Below, in pieces: positions 28,062 to 37,826 of a DNA stretch of 64,000 nt; within the stretch, counting starts at the first letter, position 1, and each line of letters opens with the position of its first letter. Under the pieces are notes generated by a model that had not been told where the DNA came from, ran no database searches, and saw only the letters and a list, made by a program, of their open reading frames with translations. The stretch lies in contig LJIA01000005.1 of the NCBI GenBank assembly GCA_001295775.1, forward strand, positions 310,001 through 374,000. The letters run 5' to 3'. A program made the translations under genes and the position numbers. Source of the stretch: a beta proteobacterium AAP99. Its GTDB lineage: Bacteria > Pseudomonadota > Gammaproteobacteria > Burkholderiales > Burkholderiaceae_C.

Positions 28062-28091
28062 AAAAGGGCCGGGATCGCTCCCGGCCCTTTT
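28062..28091. terminator. intrinsic terminator between SemiSWEET and GDSL genes
   Basis: Perfect 13-bp arms AAAAGGGCCGGGA and TCCCGGCCCTTTT enclose TCGC. The A and T flanks allow use from both sides, fitting the convergent gene pair. Confidence 0.92.
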
Positions 28092-28112
28092 GCGTTGCGG
28101 AACAACCAGCGA

Positions 28113-29342
28113 TCAGTTGGTCCAGCCGAAGCGCTTGATCTCGGCCGCCACCGCATCGCTCAGCACCTGATGGCCCTTGGTCGTCGGGTGCACGCCGTCA
28201 GCGAACTGGTAGGTCGTGGCGCTTGCGCCTGCAGCCAGGGTGCCGGTACCGGCAGGGCCGAGGTTCAGCGTCGTGCTGCAGAACAGCGAGGAGCCGTCGG
28301 TGATCGAGCCGCTGGTCGCGGCGCTGATCTTGGTGACGTCACAGGCCGGCGTGGTGTTGTTGGTGATGCCGAAGGTGCCGGGGTTGTCGATCACGCGGTT
28401 GTTCAGCGTGTAGGCGTCGACAACCTGCACGTTCTTGCCGTTCAGGCCAGCCAGCAGGGTCTGGTTGAACAGTTGCACGAGGCCCGAGAGCACGAAGCGG
28501 GCATCATCGCTGGGCAGCGAGCGGCCAAACGGCGTGCGCGAAGAATCGGGCAGCGTCATCACCGCCACATAGCGGCCACCGTTGGCCAACACGCGATCGG
28601 TCAGGCCGACCAGTTGCGTGGCGGCGGTACGCACGTTGGCCTGCGCCTGGGCCAGGGTCTGACCATTGGTTGCGAAGGTGTTGAACTGCACGAAGATGTC
28701 GTTGTTGCCGCCGAACAGGAACACCAGATCATTGGCCGTGAAGTTCGTGAAGCGCGCCAGATGGTTGGTGATCTGGCGGTCCATCGAATAGGTCAGTGCG
28801 CCAGCGCCCGCTGCCGTGGGGCGGCCGATGCCTTGCGGGTTGCTCACCCGTGCGCCGCCCTGGGCATAGTTGGTGCAGGTATTGGCTGCCGCTGCGCCAG
28901 CTGCAGCCGCCGGGCAGGTGACCACGTTCTCGGCGCTGCCGGCCGGGCCGAGTGCGGCACCCACGACGGCAGGCGTCGTGGCGATGCGCAGGCTGGTGGC
29001 AAGCATCTCGGGCCAGACCATGGAGCCGTTGGCCAGCGGGTTGGCCACCGTGCCATTGGGGCCGGCGCCGGAGTTGGTCGTGAACTTGCCGCCGATGCCG
29101 TTCGTGGCTGCACCGCCGCTGGTCAGCGGGAAGTAGGCACCCCCGTCCGACAGGCTGTCGCCAAAGACCACCAGACGGCTGAAGCTGCCGACGGTGCTGG
29201 GCACGCCGGCGCCCGGCGTGAACAACGGGGGCGGCGGGGCCGTGACGCTGGGCGCCGTGCTGCTGCCACCGCCGCCGCAGGCCGCCAGGACGGCAGCAAA
29301 AGAGAGCGCCATCGCGCTCAGACGTAGAGTCTTCATGGACAC
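28113..29342 (-). CDS. GDSL/SGNH-family lipoprotein esterase
   Basis: A 409-residue secreted hydrolase. A signal segment ends in lipobox LAAC-G, followed by a Gly/Ser/Pro linker. The catalytic blocks are FGDSLSDGG (nucleophile Ser), NYAQGGARV (block II Gly), FLFGGNNDIF (block III Asn) and FADGVHPTTKGH (Asp/His), the full SGNH set. It resembles secreted GDSL lipases without the autotransporter barrel. The GTG start sits 6 nt after GAGGAG and is preferred over an ATG two codons later. A perfect palindrome at 29453-29470, about 110 nt upstream, is a candidate operator. Confidence 0.85.
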   Translation of the reverse strand: MSMKTLRLSAMALSFAAVLAACGGGGSSTAPSVTAPPPPLFTPGAGVPSTVGSFSRLVVFGDSLSDGGAYFPLTSGGAATNGIGGKFTTNSGAGPNGTVANPLANGSMVWPEMLATSLRIATTPAVVGAALGPAGSAENVVTCPAAAAGAAAANTCTNYAQGGARVSNPQGIGRPTAAGAGALTYSMDRQITNHLARFTNFTANDLVFLFGGNNDIFVQFNTFATNGQTLAQAQANVRTAATQLVGLTDRVLANGGRYVAVMTLPDSSRTPFGRSLPSDDARFVLSGLVQLFNQTLLAGLNGKNVQVVDAYTLNNRVIDNPGTFGITNNTTPACDVTKISAATSGSITDGSSLFCSTTLNLGPAGTGTLAAGASATTYQFADGVHPTTKGHQVLSDAVAAEIKRFGWTN

Positions 29343-29452
29343 GGTTGTCTCCTCAAGGGTCTGCAGCCGCTCGATCCCCTCGCGGTCTGCGTTTTCGGTC
29401 TGGAAAGGATTTGGAAGCCAGCGGCGTGACCAATGTGAGGTTCGGCCCGCCT

Positions 29453-29470
29453 AGCGAACGAGCGTTCGCT
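29453..29470. promoter_or_regulatory. 18-bp palindrome upstream of the GDSL gene
   Basis: AGCGAACG-AG-CGTTCGCT is a perfect inverted repeat with 8-bp arms, of the size and symmetry of TetR-family operators. It lies in the 241-nt space between the Sua5 stop (29584) and the GDSL start (29342), which otherwise shows no recognisable signals. No TetR-type gene is in the window. Confidence 0.45.
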
Positions 29471-29583
29471 TTTCCGCTGCGTACCGTAATGGCTCACTCG
29501 TGCAGCAGCAAGCACTTTGCGTGCTGCGACGCGGCATTCACGAACAAGCGGCCCCCTCATTTGGGTAGGCCCGCAGCGCAGAC

Positions 29584-30567
29584 TCAGCGGGCCGAAGCAC
29601 GCCCACCAGGCGCAGCAACTGGCGCTGTCGCGCGCGAGAGACGATCGCGGATCGCCTCCCAGGCCAGGCCCTCGGGCGGCGCGGCGATGTAGATGCGCTT
29701 GAGCTGCAGGGCATCGAGTTCGCGCAGGGTCGCATAGAGCATCTGCGCATAGGCTGCGGCCTGGGCGGGCGCGGGCCGGAACGCGCCTGCATAGCCGGCC
29801 GGGCAGCTCGGTGCGAACAGGCCGGTGTCGCGCCCGGCGTCCGTGGCGGTTGCCAGCCCGTCCAGCGCAGCGGCGGGCACCAACAGACTTTCCGTGGCCG
29901 GCTGATAGTGCGCGGGCAAGGTGCCGGCCGCGCGCGGGCTGGCGTGCGTGGCGCCATGCACCGGCAGACCGGTGACGCGCGCGACGTCTTCGCTCGTGAT
30001 CGCGCCGGGGCGCAGCAACACGGGCTCGCGGCCGGTGCAATCGATGATCGTGGACTCGATGCCGACTTCGCTCGCGCCGCCATCCAGCACCGGCACCGCG
30101 TCACCGAACTCCTCGCGCACATGGGCCGCCAGCGTGGGGCTGACGTGTCCGTAGCGGTTGGCGGACGGCGCCGCCACGCCGACGACACCGCGCTCCAGAC
30201 AGGCTTGCAGCAGCGCGCGTGCCACCGGGTGCGAGGGGCAGCGCAGGCCAACGCTGTCCTGGCCACCGGTCACGGCGTCGCTCACATGCTCGGCGCGCGG
30301 CAGGATCAGCGTGAGCGGCCCCGGCCAGAACGCGGCCACAAGCTTCAGCGCCCAATCTGGCACGCTGCGCGCCCAGTGGCTGAGGAACTGCGGCGCCGCC
30401 ACATGCACGATCACCGGATGGGTGCTGGGGCGGCCTTTCAGGGCATAGATGCGCGCCACCGCCGCCGGGTCCGCCGCATTGGAACCCAGACCGTAGACCG
30501 TCTCGGTGGGAAAGGCCACCAGCTCGCCGGCGGCGATGCGCCGGGCGGCCTGTTCGATGTCATTCAT
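29584..30567 (-). CDS. tsaC: L-threonylcarbamoyladenylate synthase, Sua5 type
   Basis: A 327-residue protein that makes threonylcarbamoyl-AMP for the universal t6A37 tRNA modification. The YrdC domain covers residues 1-200 with FPTETVYGLG, YALKGRPSTHP (the KxR motif), APSANRYGHVSPT and GIESTIID. A linker and a C-terminal Sua5 domain (about 235-315) follow, so it is the long Sua5 form and not the short E. coli TsaC. It starts 27 nt after purK and is probably co-transcribed with purC-purE-purK. Confidence 0.92.
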   Translation of the reverse strand: MNDIEQAARRIAAGELVAFPTETVYGLGSNAADPAAVARIYALKGRPSTHPVIVHVAAPQFLSHWARSVPDWALKLVAAFWPGPLTLILPRAEHVSDAVTGGQDSVGLRCPSHPVARALLQACLERGVVGVAAPSANRYGHVSPTLAAHVREEFGDAVPVLDGGASEVGIESTIIDCTGREPVLLRPGAITSEDVARVTGLPVHGATHASPRAAGTLPAHYQPATESLLVPAAALDGLATATDAGRDTGLFAPSCPAGYAGAFRPAPAQAAAYAQMLYATLRELDALQLKRIYIAAPPEGLAWEAIRDRLSRATAPVAAPGGRASAR

Positions 30568-30594
30568 GGGAAGCGCGGTCAGTGAGCGACCGGC

Positions 30595-31764
30595 TCAGAA
30601 TCGCTCGATGCCGAGCCGCTCGGCAATCCGCTTGGCGGCCTGCAGCGCATCGGCCACGGTATTGCCCAGCACGGTGATGTGACCCATCTTGCGGCCCGAG
30701 CGCGCGTCGGCCTTGCCATACAGATGCAGCTTGGCATTGGGCTCGCGCAGCACGTAGGCCCAGTCGGGCTCGCGGAAGTGGCCCTGCTCGTCCTTCCAGA
30801 CATCGCCCAGCAGATTGATCATCACTGCCGGATGATGCTGGCGCGGCGAGCCCAGGGGCAGGCCGGCCATGATGCGCGCCTGCTGCTCGAACTGGCTGGT
30901 CACGCAGGCGTCAATGCTGTAGTGGCCGCTGTTGTGCGGGCGTGGCGCCATCTCGTTCACCAGCAGCTCTAGCTCGCCGGCGCCATTCTTCACCACAAAG
31001 AACTCGACGCAGAGCACGCCGACGTAGTTCATGCCGTGGGCAATGCGCTGCGCCGCGGTCAGCGCGCGCGAGGCGATGTCCTGCGTGGCCTGCGGGCTGG
31101 GCACCATGCTGATGGCGAGGATGCCGCCGCGGTGGATGTTCTCGGCCACGGGGTAGTGCACCATGCTGCCGTCCGATGCGCGGGCGACGATGACCGAGAC
31201 CTCGTAGGCCAGATCCAGCATCTTCTCCAGCACGCAGGGCACGCGGCCGAACTGCTCGAAGGCGGCCTTGGCCTCGGCCAGGGTGCTCACCCGCGCCTGG
31301 CCCTTGCCGTCATAGCCCAGGCGCGCCACCTTCAGGATGCCCGGCAGCAGGTGGGCCACGTTCTCGCCCAGGTCGTCAGCCGAGCGCACCACGAGGTGCG
31401 GCGCAACCTCGATGCCCTGCGAGGTGACGAAGGCTTTCTCGGCGATGCGGTCCTGCGCGATCGCCACGGCGTTGCCGCGCGGGCTGACCTGACTGCGATC
31501 GGCGAGCCAGTCGAGCGACTGAGCCGGGACGTTCTCGAATTCGGTGGTGACGGCCCCCGCACGCGCAGCGAGCTTCTCCAGCCCGAGGGGCTCCAGGTAG
31601 TCCGACAGCACATGATCGTCGGCCACGCTGATGGCCGGGCCGTCATGCGCGGGGTCCAGCACCACGACCTTGTAGCCCAGGCTCTGCGCCGCCATGCAGA
31701 ACATGCGGCCGAGCTGGCCGCCGCCGAGCAGACCCAACCAGGAACCGGGAGCGAGCGTTTTCAT
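30595..31764 (-). CDS. purK: 5-(carboxyamino)imidazole ribonucleotide synthase
   Basis: A 389-residue ATP-grasp enzyme that carboxylates AIR to N5-CAIR, using bicarbonate and ATP, in purine synthesis. It begins with the Rossmann-like GSWLGLLGGGQLGRM, followed by VTTEFENVPA, the ATP-grasp segment ILKVARLGYDGKGQ, and VNEMAPRPHNSGHYSIDAC with metal and product contacts. The length is typical. It follows purE by 121 nt; that gap contains a copy of repeat family 1 (31801-31865). Together with purE it replaces the single-step AIR carboxylase. Confidence 0.96.
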   Translation of the reverse strand: MKTLAPGSWLGLLGGGQLGRMFCMAAQSLGYKVVVLDPAHDGPAISVADDHVLSDYLEPLGLEKLAARAGAVTTEFENVPAQSLDWLADRSQVSPRGNAVAIAQDRIAEKAFVTSQGIEVAPHLVVRSADDLGENVAHLLPGILKVARLGYDGKGQARVSTLAEAKAAFEQFGRVPCVLEKMLDLAYEVSVIVARASDGSMVHYPVAENIHRGGILAISMVPSPQATQDIASRALTAAQRIAHGMNYVGVLCVEFFVVKNGAGELELLVNEMAPRPHNSGHYSIDACVTSQFEQQARIMAGLPLGSPRQHHPAVMINLLGDVWKDEQGHFREPDWAYVLREPNAKLHLYGKADARSGRKMGHITVLGNTVADALQAAKRIAERLGIERF

Positions 31765-31800
31765 GGGCGTCTTTGCTGTTGAAGTGAAGAGGTTTCGAGA

Positions 31801-31865
31801 GGCTTTCCGCTTGTCTGGCGCGGATCTTCAGGCATTTTGGCCTGAAGAAGCGCATCCAGAGCCAT
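31801..31865 (-). repeat. repeat family 1, standard copy between purE and purK
   Basis: On the minus strand it reads CTTCTTCAGGCC, AAAATGCCTGAAGA, then TCCGCGCCAGACAAGCGG and AAAGCC. The CTTCAGGC/GCCTGAAG stem is complete (8 bp, 6-nt loop), making this the best copy for defining the family. It lies in the intergenic gap of an operon, so it is transcribed and could affect purK expression or mRNA stability. Confidence 0.88.
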
Positions 31866-31885
31866 TCTGCGTTTTCGAGTGCGGG

Positions 31886-32380
31886 TTACTTCAGAGGTTC
31901 GAGCTTCATGTTGCGCGCCACCTCGGTCTGGCGGGCGCGGAAGGCTTCGAGCTTCTCGGCCAGCGCCGCGTCTTCGCGTGCCAGCAGGGCCACGGCAAAC
32001 AGACCGGCATTGGCGGCGCCCGCCTCGCCGATGGCAAAGGTGGCCACCGGGATGCCCTTGGGCATCTGCACGATGGAGTGCAGGCTGTCCTCGCCACGCA
32101 GGTACTTGGAGGGCACGGGCACGCCCAGCACCGGCACGATGGTCTTGGCGGCCACCATGCCCGGCAGGTGCGCCGCACCGCCGGCACCCGCGATGATGGC
32201 CTTCAGGCCCCGGCCGGCCGCCGCTTCGGCGTAGCGGAACATGTCATCGGGCATGCGGTGGGCGCTGACCACCTGCGCTTCGTAGGGCACGCCAAACTCC
32301 TCGAGCATCTTCGCGGCCTGGCTCATCACGTCCCAGTCCGAGTTGCTGCCCATGATGATGCCCACCAGGGGGGTGCTCAT
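31886..32380 (-). CDS. purE: N5-carboxyaminoimidazole ribonucleotide mutase
   Basis: A 164-residue class I PurE that moves the carboxylate of N5-CAIR to C4, giving [18 protein letters not shown] (nucleotide phosphate loop), [10 protein letters not shown] (catalytic His) and [14 protein letters not shown] are the signature blocks. The ATG shares ATGA with the purC stop, so the two are translationally coupled; the longer open frame upstream overlaps purC and is not used. It works directly with PurK. Confidence 0.96.
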   Translation of the reverse strand: MSTPLVGIIMGSNSDWDVMSQAAKMLEEFGVPYEAQVVSAHRMPDDMFRYAEAAAGRGLKAIIAGAGGAAHLPGMVAAKTIVPVLGVPVPSKYLRGEDSLHSIVQMPKGIPVATFAIGEAGAANAGLFAVALLAREDAALAEKLEAFRARQTEVARNMKLEPLK

Positions 32381-33285
32381 GCGAAGGCCTTTCCAGTGAG
32401 CTTCTCGTAGGCCTCGCGGTACTTGGCCGCGGTGGCGTTGATCACGTCGGCCGGCAGGCTGGGCGCCGGCTTGGTCTTGGGCCAGGGCTGGCCGTTTGCG
32501 TCGCGGTAAGCCTCCAGCCAGTCGCGCACGAACTGCTTGTCGTAGCTGGGCGGGCTGATCGCCTCGCGGTAGCTGTCGGCCGGCCAGAAGCGCGATGAGT
32601 CCGCGGTCAGCACCTCGTCCATCAGCGTCAGGCGACCGGCTTCGTCGAGGCCGAACTCGAACTTGGTGTCCGCGATGATGATGCCGCGCGTGGCGGCGTA
32701 GTCGGCCGCTTCCTGATACAGGCGGATCGACACGGTGCGGATCTGCTCCGCCAGGTCCTTGCCGACGATCTCGCACATCTTCTCAAACGAGATGTTCTCA
32801 TCGTGCTCGCCCATCTCGGCCTTGGTGGCGGGCGTGAAGATCGGCGCCGGCAGCTTGCTGGCCTGCTTGAGGCCCGCGGGCAGCTGGATGCCGCACACGC
32901 TGCCTGAGTCCTGATACTCCTTCCAGCCGCTGCCGGCCAGATAGCCGCGCACCACCGCCTCCACCATCACCGGCTTGAGCTTCTTGACCACCTGCGCGCG
33001 GCCGCGCACCTGCTCCACCTCATCGGCCGCGACCACGGTCTCGGGCGCAACGCCCGTGCCGTGGTTGGGGATGATGTGCGCCAGCTTGTCGAACCAGAAC
33101 AGCGCCATGCCGGTGAGCACGCGCCCCTTGTCCGGAATCGGCTCGTTCATGATCACGTCGAAAGCCGACAAACGATCGCTCGCCACCATGAGCATCTTGT
33201 CGCTGCCGATGCCGTAGTTCTCGCGAACCTTGCCGCGGCCCAGCAGGGGCAGCGAGGTGATGGTGGATTGATAAAGCGTGGTCAT
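32377..33285 (-). CDS. purC: SAICAR synthase
   Basis: A 302-residue phosphoribosylaminoimidazole-succinocarboxamide synthase (yeast-like longer form). It joins CAIR and aspartate with ATP. Signature blocks are [29 protein letters not shown] at the N-terminus, [17 protein letters not shown], and [18 protein letters not shown]. It is the first gene of the purC-purE-purK(-tsaC) run. A hairpin followed by a T-rich stretch lies just upstream (33314-33345) and may be either the end of the fba transcript or an attenuator for this operon. Confidence 0.96.
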   Translation of the reverse strand: MTTLYQSTITSLPLLGRGKVRENYGIGSDKMLMVASDRLSAFDVIMNEPIPDKGRVLTGMALFWFDKLAHIIPNHGTGVAPETVVAADEVEQVRGRAQVVKKLKPVMVEAVVRGYLAGSGWKEYQDSGSVCGIQLPAGLKQASKLPAPIFTPATKAEMGEHDENISFEKMCEIVGKDLAEQIRTVSIRLYQEAADYAATRGIIIADTKFEFGLDEAGRLTLMDEVLTADSSRFWPADSYREAISPPSYDKQFVRDWLEAYRDANGQPWPKTKPAPSLPADVINATAAKYREAYEKLTGKAFA

Positions 33286-33307
33286 GGGGGCGGCGTGAAG
33301 GGCTGAA

Positions 33308-33345
33308 ATGAAAAGCGCGGCTGCGAATAACTCGTCAGCCGCGCT
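33308..33345 (-). terminator. hairpin terminator or attenuator between fba and purC
   Basis: Arms AGCGCGGCTG (33314-33323) and CAGCCGCGCT (33336-33345) pair perfectly around 12 nt. On the minus strand the hairpin is followed by TTTTCATTTC. It is 190 nt past the fba stop and only about 25 nt from the purC start, so a role in controlling purC entry is possible. Confidence 0.65.
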
Positions 33346-33437
33346 GAATCTAGCGTCTGAGGCGCGATTTTATGCGCGGATCGGCCTCCGTCCACTGTTT
33401 GGCGCGCCGCGAAACGGTCGCGAGCGGCCCAAGCTGT

Positions 33438-33478
33438 GTGCGAGGAGCGCAGACAGTACGAGTAGTACGCCGACGAGT
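33438..33478 (-). repeat. repeat family 3 copy upstream of purC
   Basis: The reverse complement matches 37827-37865 at about 37 of 39 positions, including a 24-nt identical core with CGTACTACTCGTACTG. Similarity continues more weakly for another ~35 nt (GCTCGCGACCGTTT against GCTCGCTACGGTTT). The copies are in opposite orientation on the chromosome. Confidence 0.8.
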
Positions 33479-33534
33479 TGACGTCTAAGCGGCAGCGCGC
33501 AGATTGGGCCGCGCAGTAGGTTTCGGGGTGCGCC

Positions 33535-34599
33535 TTAGTTGACCACCTGGGAAAGTTCACCCGCCTTGTAGCGCTGCGCCACCTGCTGCAGGGTCAGCGG
33601 CTTGATCTTGCCGGCCTGGCCTTCGCAGTTGAACTCGATGTAGCGCTGCTTGCAGATCTGCTTGGCGGCCTCGCGCGCGGGCTTGAGGTACTCGCGCGGG
33701 TCGAACTTGCTGGGGTTCTCGAACATGAACTTGCGCACCGCGGCCGTCATGGCCAGGCGAATGTCGGTGTCGATGTTGATCTTGCGCACGCCATGCTTGA
33801 TGGCTTCCTGGATCTCGGAGACCGGCACGCCGTAGGTCTCCTTCATGTCGCCGCCGTACTTGCGGATCTCGGCCAGCAGGTCCTGCGGCACGGAAGACGA
33901 GCCATGCATCACCAGATGGGTGTTCGGGATGCGGCGGTGGATTTCCTTGATGCGGTCGATCGCCAGGATGTCGCCCGTGGGCTTGCGGGTGAACTTGTAG
34001 GCGCCGTGGCTGGTGCCGATCGCAATCGCCAGTGCGTCGAGCTGGGTGCGCTTGACGAAGTCGGCGGCCTGCTCGGGGTCGGTCAGCAGCTGGTCGCGGG
34101 TCATCGTGCTGTCGGTGCCGTGGCCGTCTTCCTTGTCGCCCTTCATGGTCTCCAGCGAGCCCAGGCAGCCGAGTTCGCCTTCCACCGTCACGCCGATCGC
34201 ATGGGCCATGTCCACCACCTTGCGGGTGACGTCGATGTTGTAGTCGTAGCTGGCAATCGTCTTGCCGTCGGCTTCCAGACTGCCGTCCATCATCACGCTG
34301 GAGAAGCCCAGGTTGATCGCGCCCTGGCATACATCCGGGCTCTGGCCGTGGTCCTGGTGCATCACGATCGGGATGTTCGGGTAACTCTCCACTGCGGCGC
34401 TGATCAGGTTGCGCAGGAAGGCTTCGCCGGCGTACTTCCGGGCACCCGCGCTGGCCTGCATGATCACCGGCGCATTCACTTCCTTGGCCGCTTCCATGAT
34501 GGCCTGGACCTGCTCCAGGTTGTTCACGTTGAAGGCAGGGATGCCGTAGTTGTGTTCCGCCGCGTGGTCGAGCAGCTGGCGCATGGAAACGAGGGGCAT
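33535..34599 (-). CDS. fba: fructose-bisphosphate aldolase, class II
   Basis: A 354-residue zinc-dependent aldolase interconverting fructose-1,6-bisphosphate with DHAP and glyceraldehyde-3-phosphate. MHQDHGQS carries H81, D83 and H84 of the active site and metal site; [18 protein letters not shown] and [10 protein letters not shown] are also conserved. The length and the CLGSLE insertion match the Calvin-cycle-type/CbbA class II aldolases of betaproteobacteria. It lies downstream of pyk in the glycolytic cluster but has its own leader region (34600-34951), so it may be transcribed independently. Confidence 0.96.
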   Translation of the reverse strand: MPLVSMRQLLDHAAEHNYGIPAFNVNNLEQVQAIMEAAKEVNAPVIMQASAGARKYAGEAFLRNLISAAVESYPNIPIVMHQDHGQSPDVCQGAINLGFSSVMMDGSLEADGKTIASYDYNIDVTRKVVDMAHAIGVTVEGELGCLGSLETMKGDKEDGHGTDSTMTRDQLLTDPEQAADFVKRTQLDALAIAIGTSHGAYKFTRKPTGDILAIDRIKEIHRRIPNTHLVMHGSSSVPQDLLAEIRKYGGDMKETYGVPVSEIQEAIKHGVRKINIDTDIRLAMTAAVRKFMFENPSKFDPREYLKPAREAAKQICKQRYIEFNCEGQAGKIKPLTLQQVAQRYKAGELSQVVN

Positions 34600-34951
34600 G
34601 GAAAGGCTCCGAGAGGATGAAGAAACGGGCGGCGTTCGGGTCGATTCGACCCGGCGAACGGCAGATCGGGGTGCAGCGCGGCCCGACGGCGACTACACGA
34701 CACCGCGTAGTGGCGCTAAGGCCTTGATTTGGATGCCGAAATTGTAGCCAGCCGAGACGCGCGGCCGGCGCTCGGGTCTGCCGCAGTGCGCGGGCGCTGC
34801 CATAGGCTGCCCAATCTTCACTCCGGAGATGCAGCCTACACCTTGTTTAGGTCAATATCGGACGAAAATAACGAGGCACTACATTCGGCCGAGAAGTGCT
34901 CTGAATATGCGGAAAGACGTCGATCGACTCTGAAAATTCAGTCGAAAACGG
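34600..34951. promoter_or_regulatory. fba leader region with palindrome and -10-like site
   Basis: This 352-nt gap between pyk and fba contains a near-perfect palindrome at 34632-34660 whose core is CGGGTCGA-T-TCGACCCG, extended by CGTTC/GAACG. It would lie in the fba 5' leader if transcription starts near 34734, downstream of a minus-strand TACAAT at 34741-34746. The pyk-proximal half is noticeably less GC-rich and shows no clear signals. Confidence 0.45.
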
Positions 34952-36394
34952 TCAATCACCGACCCGAGCGATCTTGAGCATGTTCGTACCACCTGGCGTG
35001 CCCATGGGTTCGCCGCAGGTGATGGCGTAGGTGTCGCCATTCTTGAGCACGCCGCGCTCGATCAGCAGGCGCTCGGCCTGGGTCATGGCTTCGTCGCGGT
35101 CGGAGCTGGTGGCCATGATCATGGGGCGCACGTTGCGGTACAGGCTCATCTTGCGCTGCGCGGCCACGCGCGGCGTGAGCGCGTAGACCGGCACGTGGAT
35201 CTTGTGCCGGCTCATCCAGAGCGCCGTGGAACCGGAGTCCGTGAGCGCCACGATCGCCTTGCAGCCCAGGTGGTGCGCCGTGAACAGCGCGCCCATGGCG
35301 ATCGTCTGGTCGATGCGGCTGAAGGTCTTGTTGACGAAGTCGGCATCGAGCTCGATCTCCTCGGCCAGCTCGCTCTGCAGGCAGACGTTAGCCATGATCT
35401 CGACTGTCTCGACCGGGTACTTGCCGCTGGCGGTTTCGGCACTCAGCATGACGGCGTCGGTCCCGTCGAGCACCGCGTTGGCCACGTCGCTCACCTCGGC
35501 GCGGGTGGGCACCGGGTTCACGATCATGGACTCCATCATCTGCGTGGCGGTGATGACGAGCTTGTCCTGCTCGCGGGCCAGCTTGATCATGCGCTTCTGC
35601 AGCGCGGGCACGGCCGCGTTGCCCACTTCCACGGCCAGATCGCCACGCGCGACCATGATGCCGTCGCTCGCATCCAGAATGCTCTGCAGCACCTCGGGCA
35701 CGATGGCCTCGGCCCGCTCGATCTTGGCGATCATGCCCGGCTTGTGCTTGTAGGCCGCGGCAGCCACATTGCACAGCTGGCGGGCCATTTCCATGTCCGT
35801 GCGGTTCTTGGGGAAGCTCACGGCGACATAGTCCGCCTGCAGGGCCATGGCGGTCTTGATGTCCTCCATGTCCTTGGCAGTAAGCGCCGGCGCAGTCAGG
35901 CCGCCACCCTGCTTGTTGATGCCCTTGTTGTTGGATAGCTCGCCGCCGATGACCACCGTAGTGTGGATGGCCTCGCCGCGTACTTCATCGACCTTCAGCA
36001 CGATCAGCCCGTCGTTGAGCAACAGGATGTCGCCGGCCTTCACATCACGCGGCAGATCCTTGTAGTCCAGGCCCACGGCATCCACGTCACCCAGTTCGGT
36101 GCGCGATCCATCGAGCACAAAGCGTGCGCCCTGCTCCAGATGCACCCGCCCCTCGGCAAACTTGCCCACGCGAATCTTCGGGCCCTGCAGGTCCGCCATG
36201 ATGGCGACCTCCTTGCCCACCTTGGCCGAGACCTCGCGCACCAGCTGCGCACGGGCGATGTGATCCTCGGCCTTGCCATGCGAGAAATTCAGGCGCACCA
36301 CATCCACGCCGGCGCGGATCATGCGTTCGAGAACATCGGGGCTGGAACTGGCGGGGCCCAGGGTGGCCACAATCTTGGTGTCGCGGGTGCTCAT
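34952..36394 (-). CDS. pyk: pyruvate kinase
   Basis: A 480-residue enzyme of the final glycolytic step, phosphoenolpyruvate plus ADP to pyruvate plus ATP. The start TKIVATLGPASS is typical. VRLNFSHG, IMADLQGPKIRVG, KIERAEAIVPEVLQSILDASDGIMVARGDLAVEV and TATQMMESM carry the metal, ADP and substrate residues. A C-terminal regulatory domain (about 350-480) is complete. It is preceded by 164 nt containing the pgk terminator, so it probably has its own promoter within 36395-36509. Confidence 0.96.
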   Translation of the reverse strand: MSTRDTKIVATLGPASSSPDVLERMIRAGVDVVRLNFSHGKAEDHIARAQLVREVSAKVGKEVAIMADLQGPKIRVGKFAEGRVHLEQGARFVLDGSRTELGDVDAVGLDYKDLPRDVKAGDILLLNDGLIVLKVDEVRGEAIHTTVVIGGELSNNKGINKQGGGLTAPALTAKDMEDIKTAMALQADYVAVSFPKNRTDMEMARQLCNVAAAAYKHKPGMIAKIERAEAIVPEVLQSILDASDGIMVARGDLAVEVGNAAVPALQKRMIKLAREQDKLVITATQMMESMIVNPVPTRAEVSDVANAVLDGTDAVMLSAETASGKYPVETVEIMANVCLQSELAEEIELDADFVNKTFSRIDQTIAMGALFTAHHLGCKAIVALTDSGSTALWMSRHKIHVPVYALTPRVAAQRKMSLYRNVRPMIMATSSDRDEAMTQAERLLIERGVLKNGDTYAITCGEPMGTPGGTNMLKIARVGD

Positions 36395-36509
36395 GGATGC
36401 TTCGGTGAGTCAGACACGCGAGTATGCGAGCCGCCTGCGCGCCGCGGCAACACTTATCGGACTACAGGGGCGATGTAGGCAACGGCGTCTGGCCTGAACC
36501 AGAAATGAA

Positions 36510-36541
36510 AACGCCCCGCGGTTGCGTGCCCGCGGGGCGTT
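36510..36541 (-). terminator. intrinsic terminator downstream of pgk
   Basis: Perfect 12-bp arms AACGCCCCGCGG and CCGCGGGGCGTT; on the minus strand the stem is followed by TTTCATTTCT. It lies 18 nt beyond the pgk stop. Confidence 0.9.
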
Positions 36542-36558
36542 GCGATCACTGAAGCGAC

Positions 36559-37749
36559 TCAGCCCTTGGCGCGCGCCTGCAGCGCCGCCACTGCGGGCAG
36601 GGTCTTGCCTTCGAGGAATTCGAGGAAGGCGCCGCCGGCCGTGGAGATGTAGCTCACCTGATCGGCAATGCCGAACTTGTTGATGGCCGCGATGGTGTCG
36701 CCACCACCCGCAATGCTGAACGCCGGCGACTCGGCAATCGCGCGGGCCAGGCCTTCGGTGCCCTTGGCAAAGGCGTCGAACTCGAACACGCCCACCGGGC
36801 CGTTCCAGACAATGGTGCCGGCCGACTTGAGCATGGCCGCCAGCGCAGCGGTGGTCTGCGGGCCGATGTCCAGGATCATGTCGCCTGCCGCCACGTCCTT
36901 GGCCGCCTTGGTGGTGGCGGGTGCATCGGCCGCGAAGTTGGGGGCCACGACCACATCGGTCGGGATGGGCACGGTGGCGCCGCGGCTTGCCATCAGGTCG
37001 ATGATGGCGCGGGCTTCAGCCAGCAGTTCGTGCTCGCACAGGCTCTTGCCCACCGGCAGGCCCTGCGCGGCCATGAAGGTGTTGGCAATGCCGCCGCCGA
37101 CGATGAGCTGATCCACCTTCTCGGCCAAGCTCTTGAGGATGGTGAGCTTGGTGGACACCTTGCTGCCGGCCACGATGGCCACCAGCGGGCGCTTGGGTGC
37201 GGCGAGCGCTTTCGTCAGCGCCTCGATCTCGGCGGCCATCAGCGGGCCGGCCACAGCCACGGGTGCAAAGCGGGCGATGCCGTGGGTCGTGGCCTCGGCA
37301 CGGTGCGCGGTACCGAAGGCGTCGTTCACGTACACGTCGCACAGCGCGGCCATCTTCTTCGCCAGCTCTTCGCTGTCCTTCTTCTCGCCCTTGTTGACGC
37401 GGCAGTTCTCCAGCAGCACCACTTCGCCCGCGGCCACGGTGAAGCCGCCGTCCACCCAGTTCTGCACCAGGCGCACGGACTCGCCCAGCAGCTCGGACAG
37501 GCGCGCGGCAATGGGCGCCAGGGAGTCTTCCGGCTTGAACTCGCCCTCGGTGGGGCGGCCGAGGTGGCTCGTCACCATCACGGCAGCGCCGGCCTGGGCG
37601 GCCTGCCGGATGGCAGGCACGCTGGCGCGGATGCGCGTGTCGTCAGTGATCTTGCCGGAGTCGTCCTGCGGCACGTTCAGGTCGCTGCGGATGAACACGC
37701 GCTTGCCGGAAAGCGCCACATCGTTCAGGGTCAGTACGGTCTTCGTCAT
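36559..37749 (-). CDS. pgk: phosphoglycerate kinase
   Basis: A 396-residue monomeric kinase converting 1,3-bisphosphoglycerate and ADP to 3-phosphoglycerate and [38 protein letters not shown], and the C-terminal [16 protein letters not shown] are family signatures. The length is standard. It follows gap, but 315 nt with the gap terminator and two dispersed repeats lie between, so pgk is likely to have its own promoter. Confidence 0.97.
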   Translation of the reverse strand: MTKTVLTLNDVALSGKRVFIRSDLNVPQDDSGKITDDTRIRASVPAIRQAAQAGAAVMVTSHLGRPTEGEFKPEDSLAPIAARLSELLGESVRLVQNWVDGGFTVAAGEVVLLENCRVNKGEKKDSEELAKKMAALCDVYVNDAFGTAHRAEATTHGIARFAPVAVAGPLMAAEIEALTKALAAPKRPLVAIVAGSKVSTKLTILKSLAEKVDQLIVGGGIANTFMAAQGLPVGKSLCEHELLAEARAIIDLMASRGATVPIPTDVVVAPNFAADAPATTKAAKDVAAGDMILDIGPQTTAALAAMLKSAGTIVWNGPVGVFEFDAFAKGTEGLARAIAESPAFSIAGGGDTIAAINKFGIADQVSYISTAGGAFLEFLEGKTLPAVAALQARAKG

Positions 37750-37826
37750 CGTCCGATGCTTCGATTCGAAAAGAACTTCCAGAAATCTACTGCGCGTGCC
37801 GATTCGCGTGCTCCCGAATGACGCAG

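Noticed and set aside
29385-29430. Possible further copy of repeat family 1 upstream of the GDSL gene
   Set aside because: Only GTCTGG...AAGGATTT and a few scattered bases agree with the 23317 copy, and no stem forms, so chance similarity is likely.
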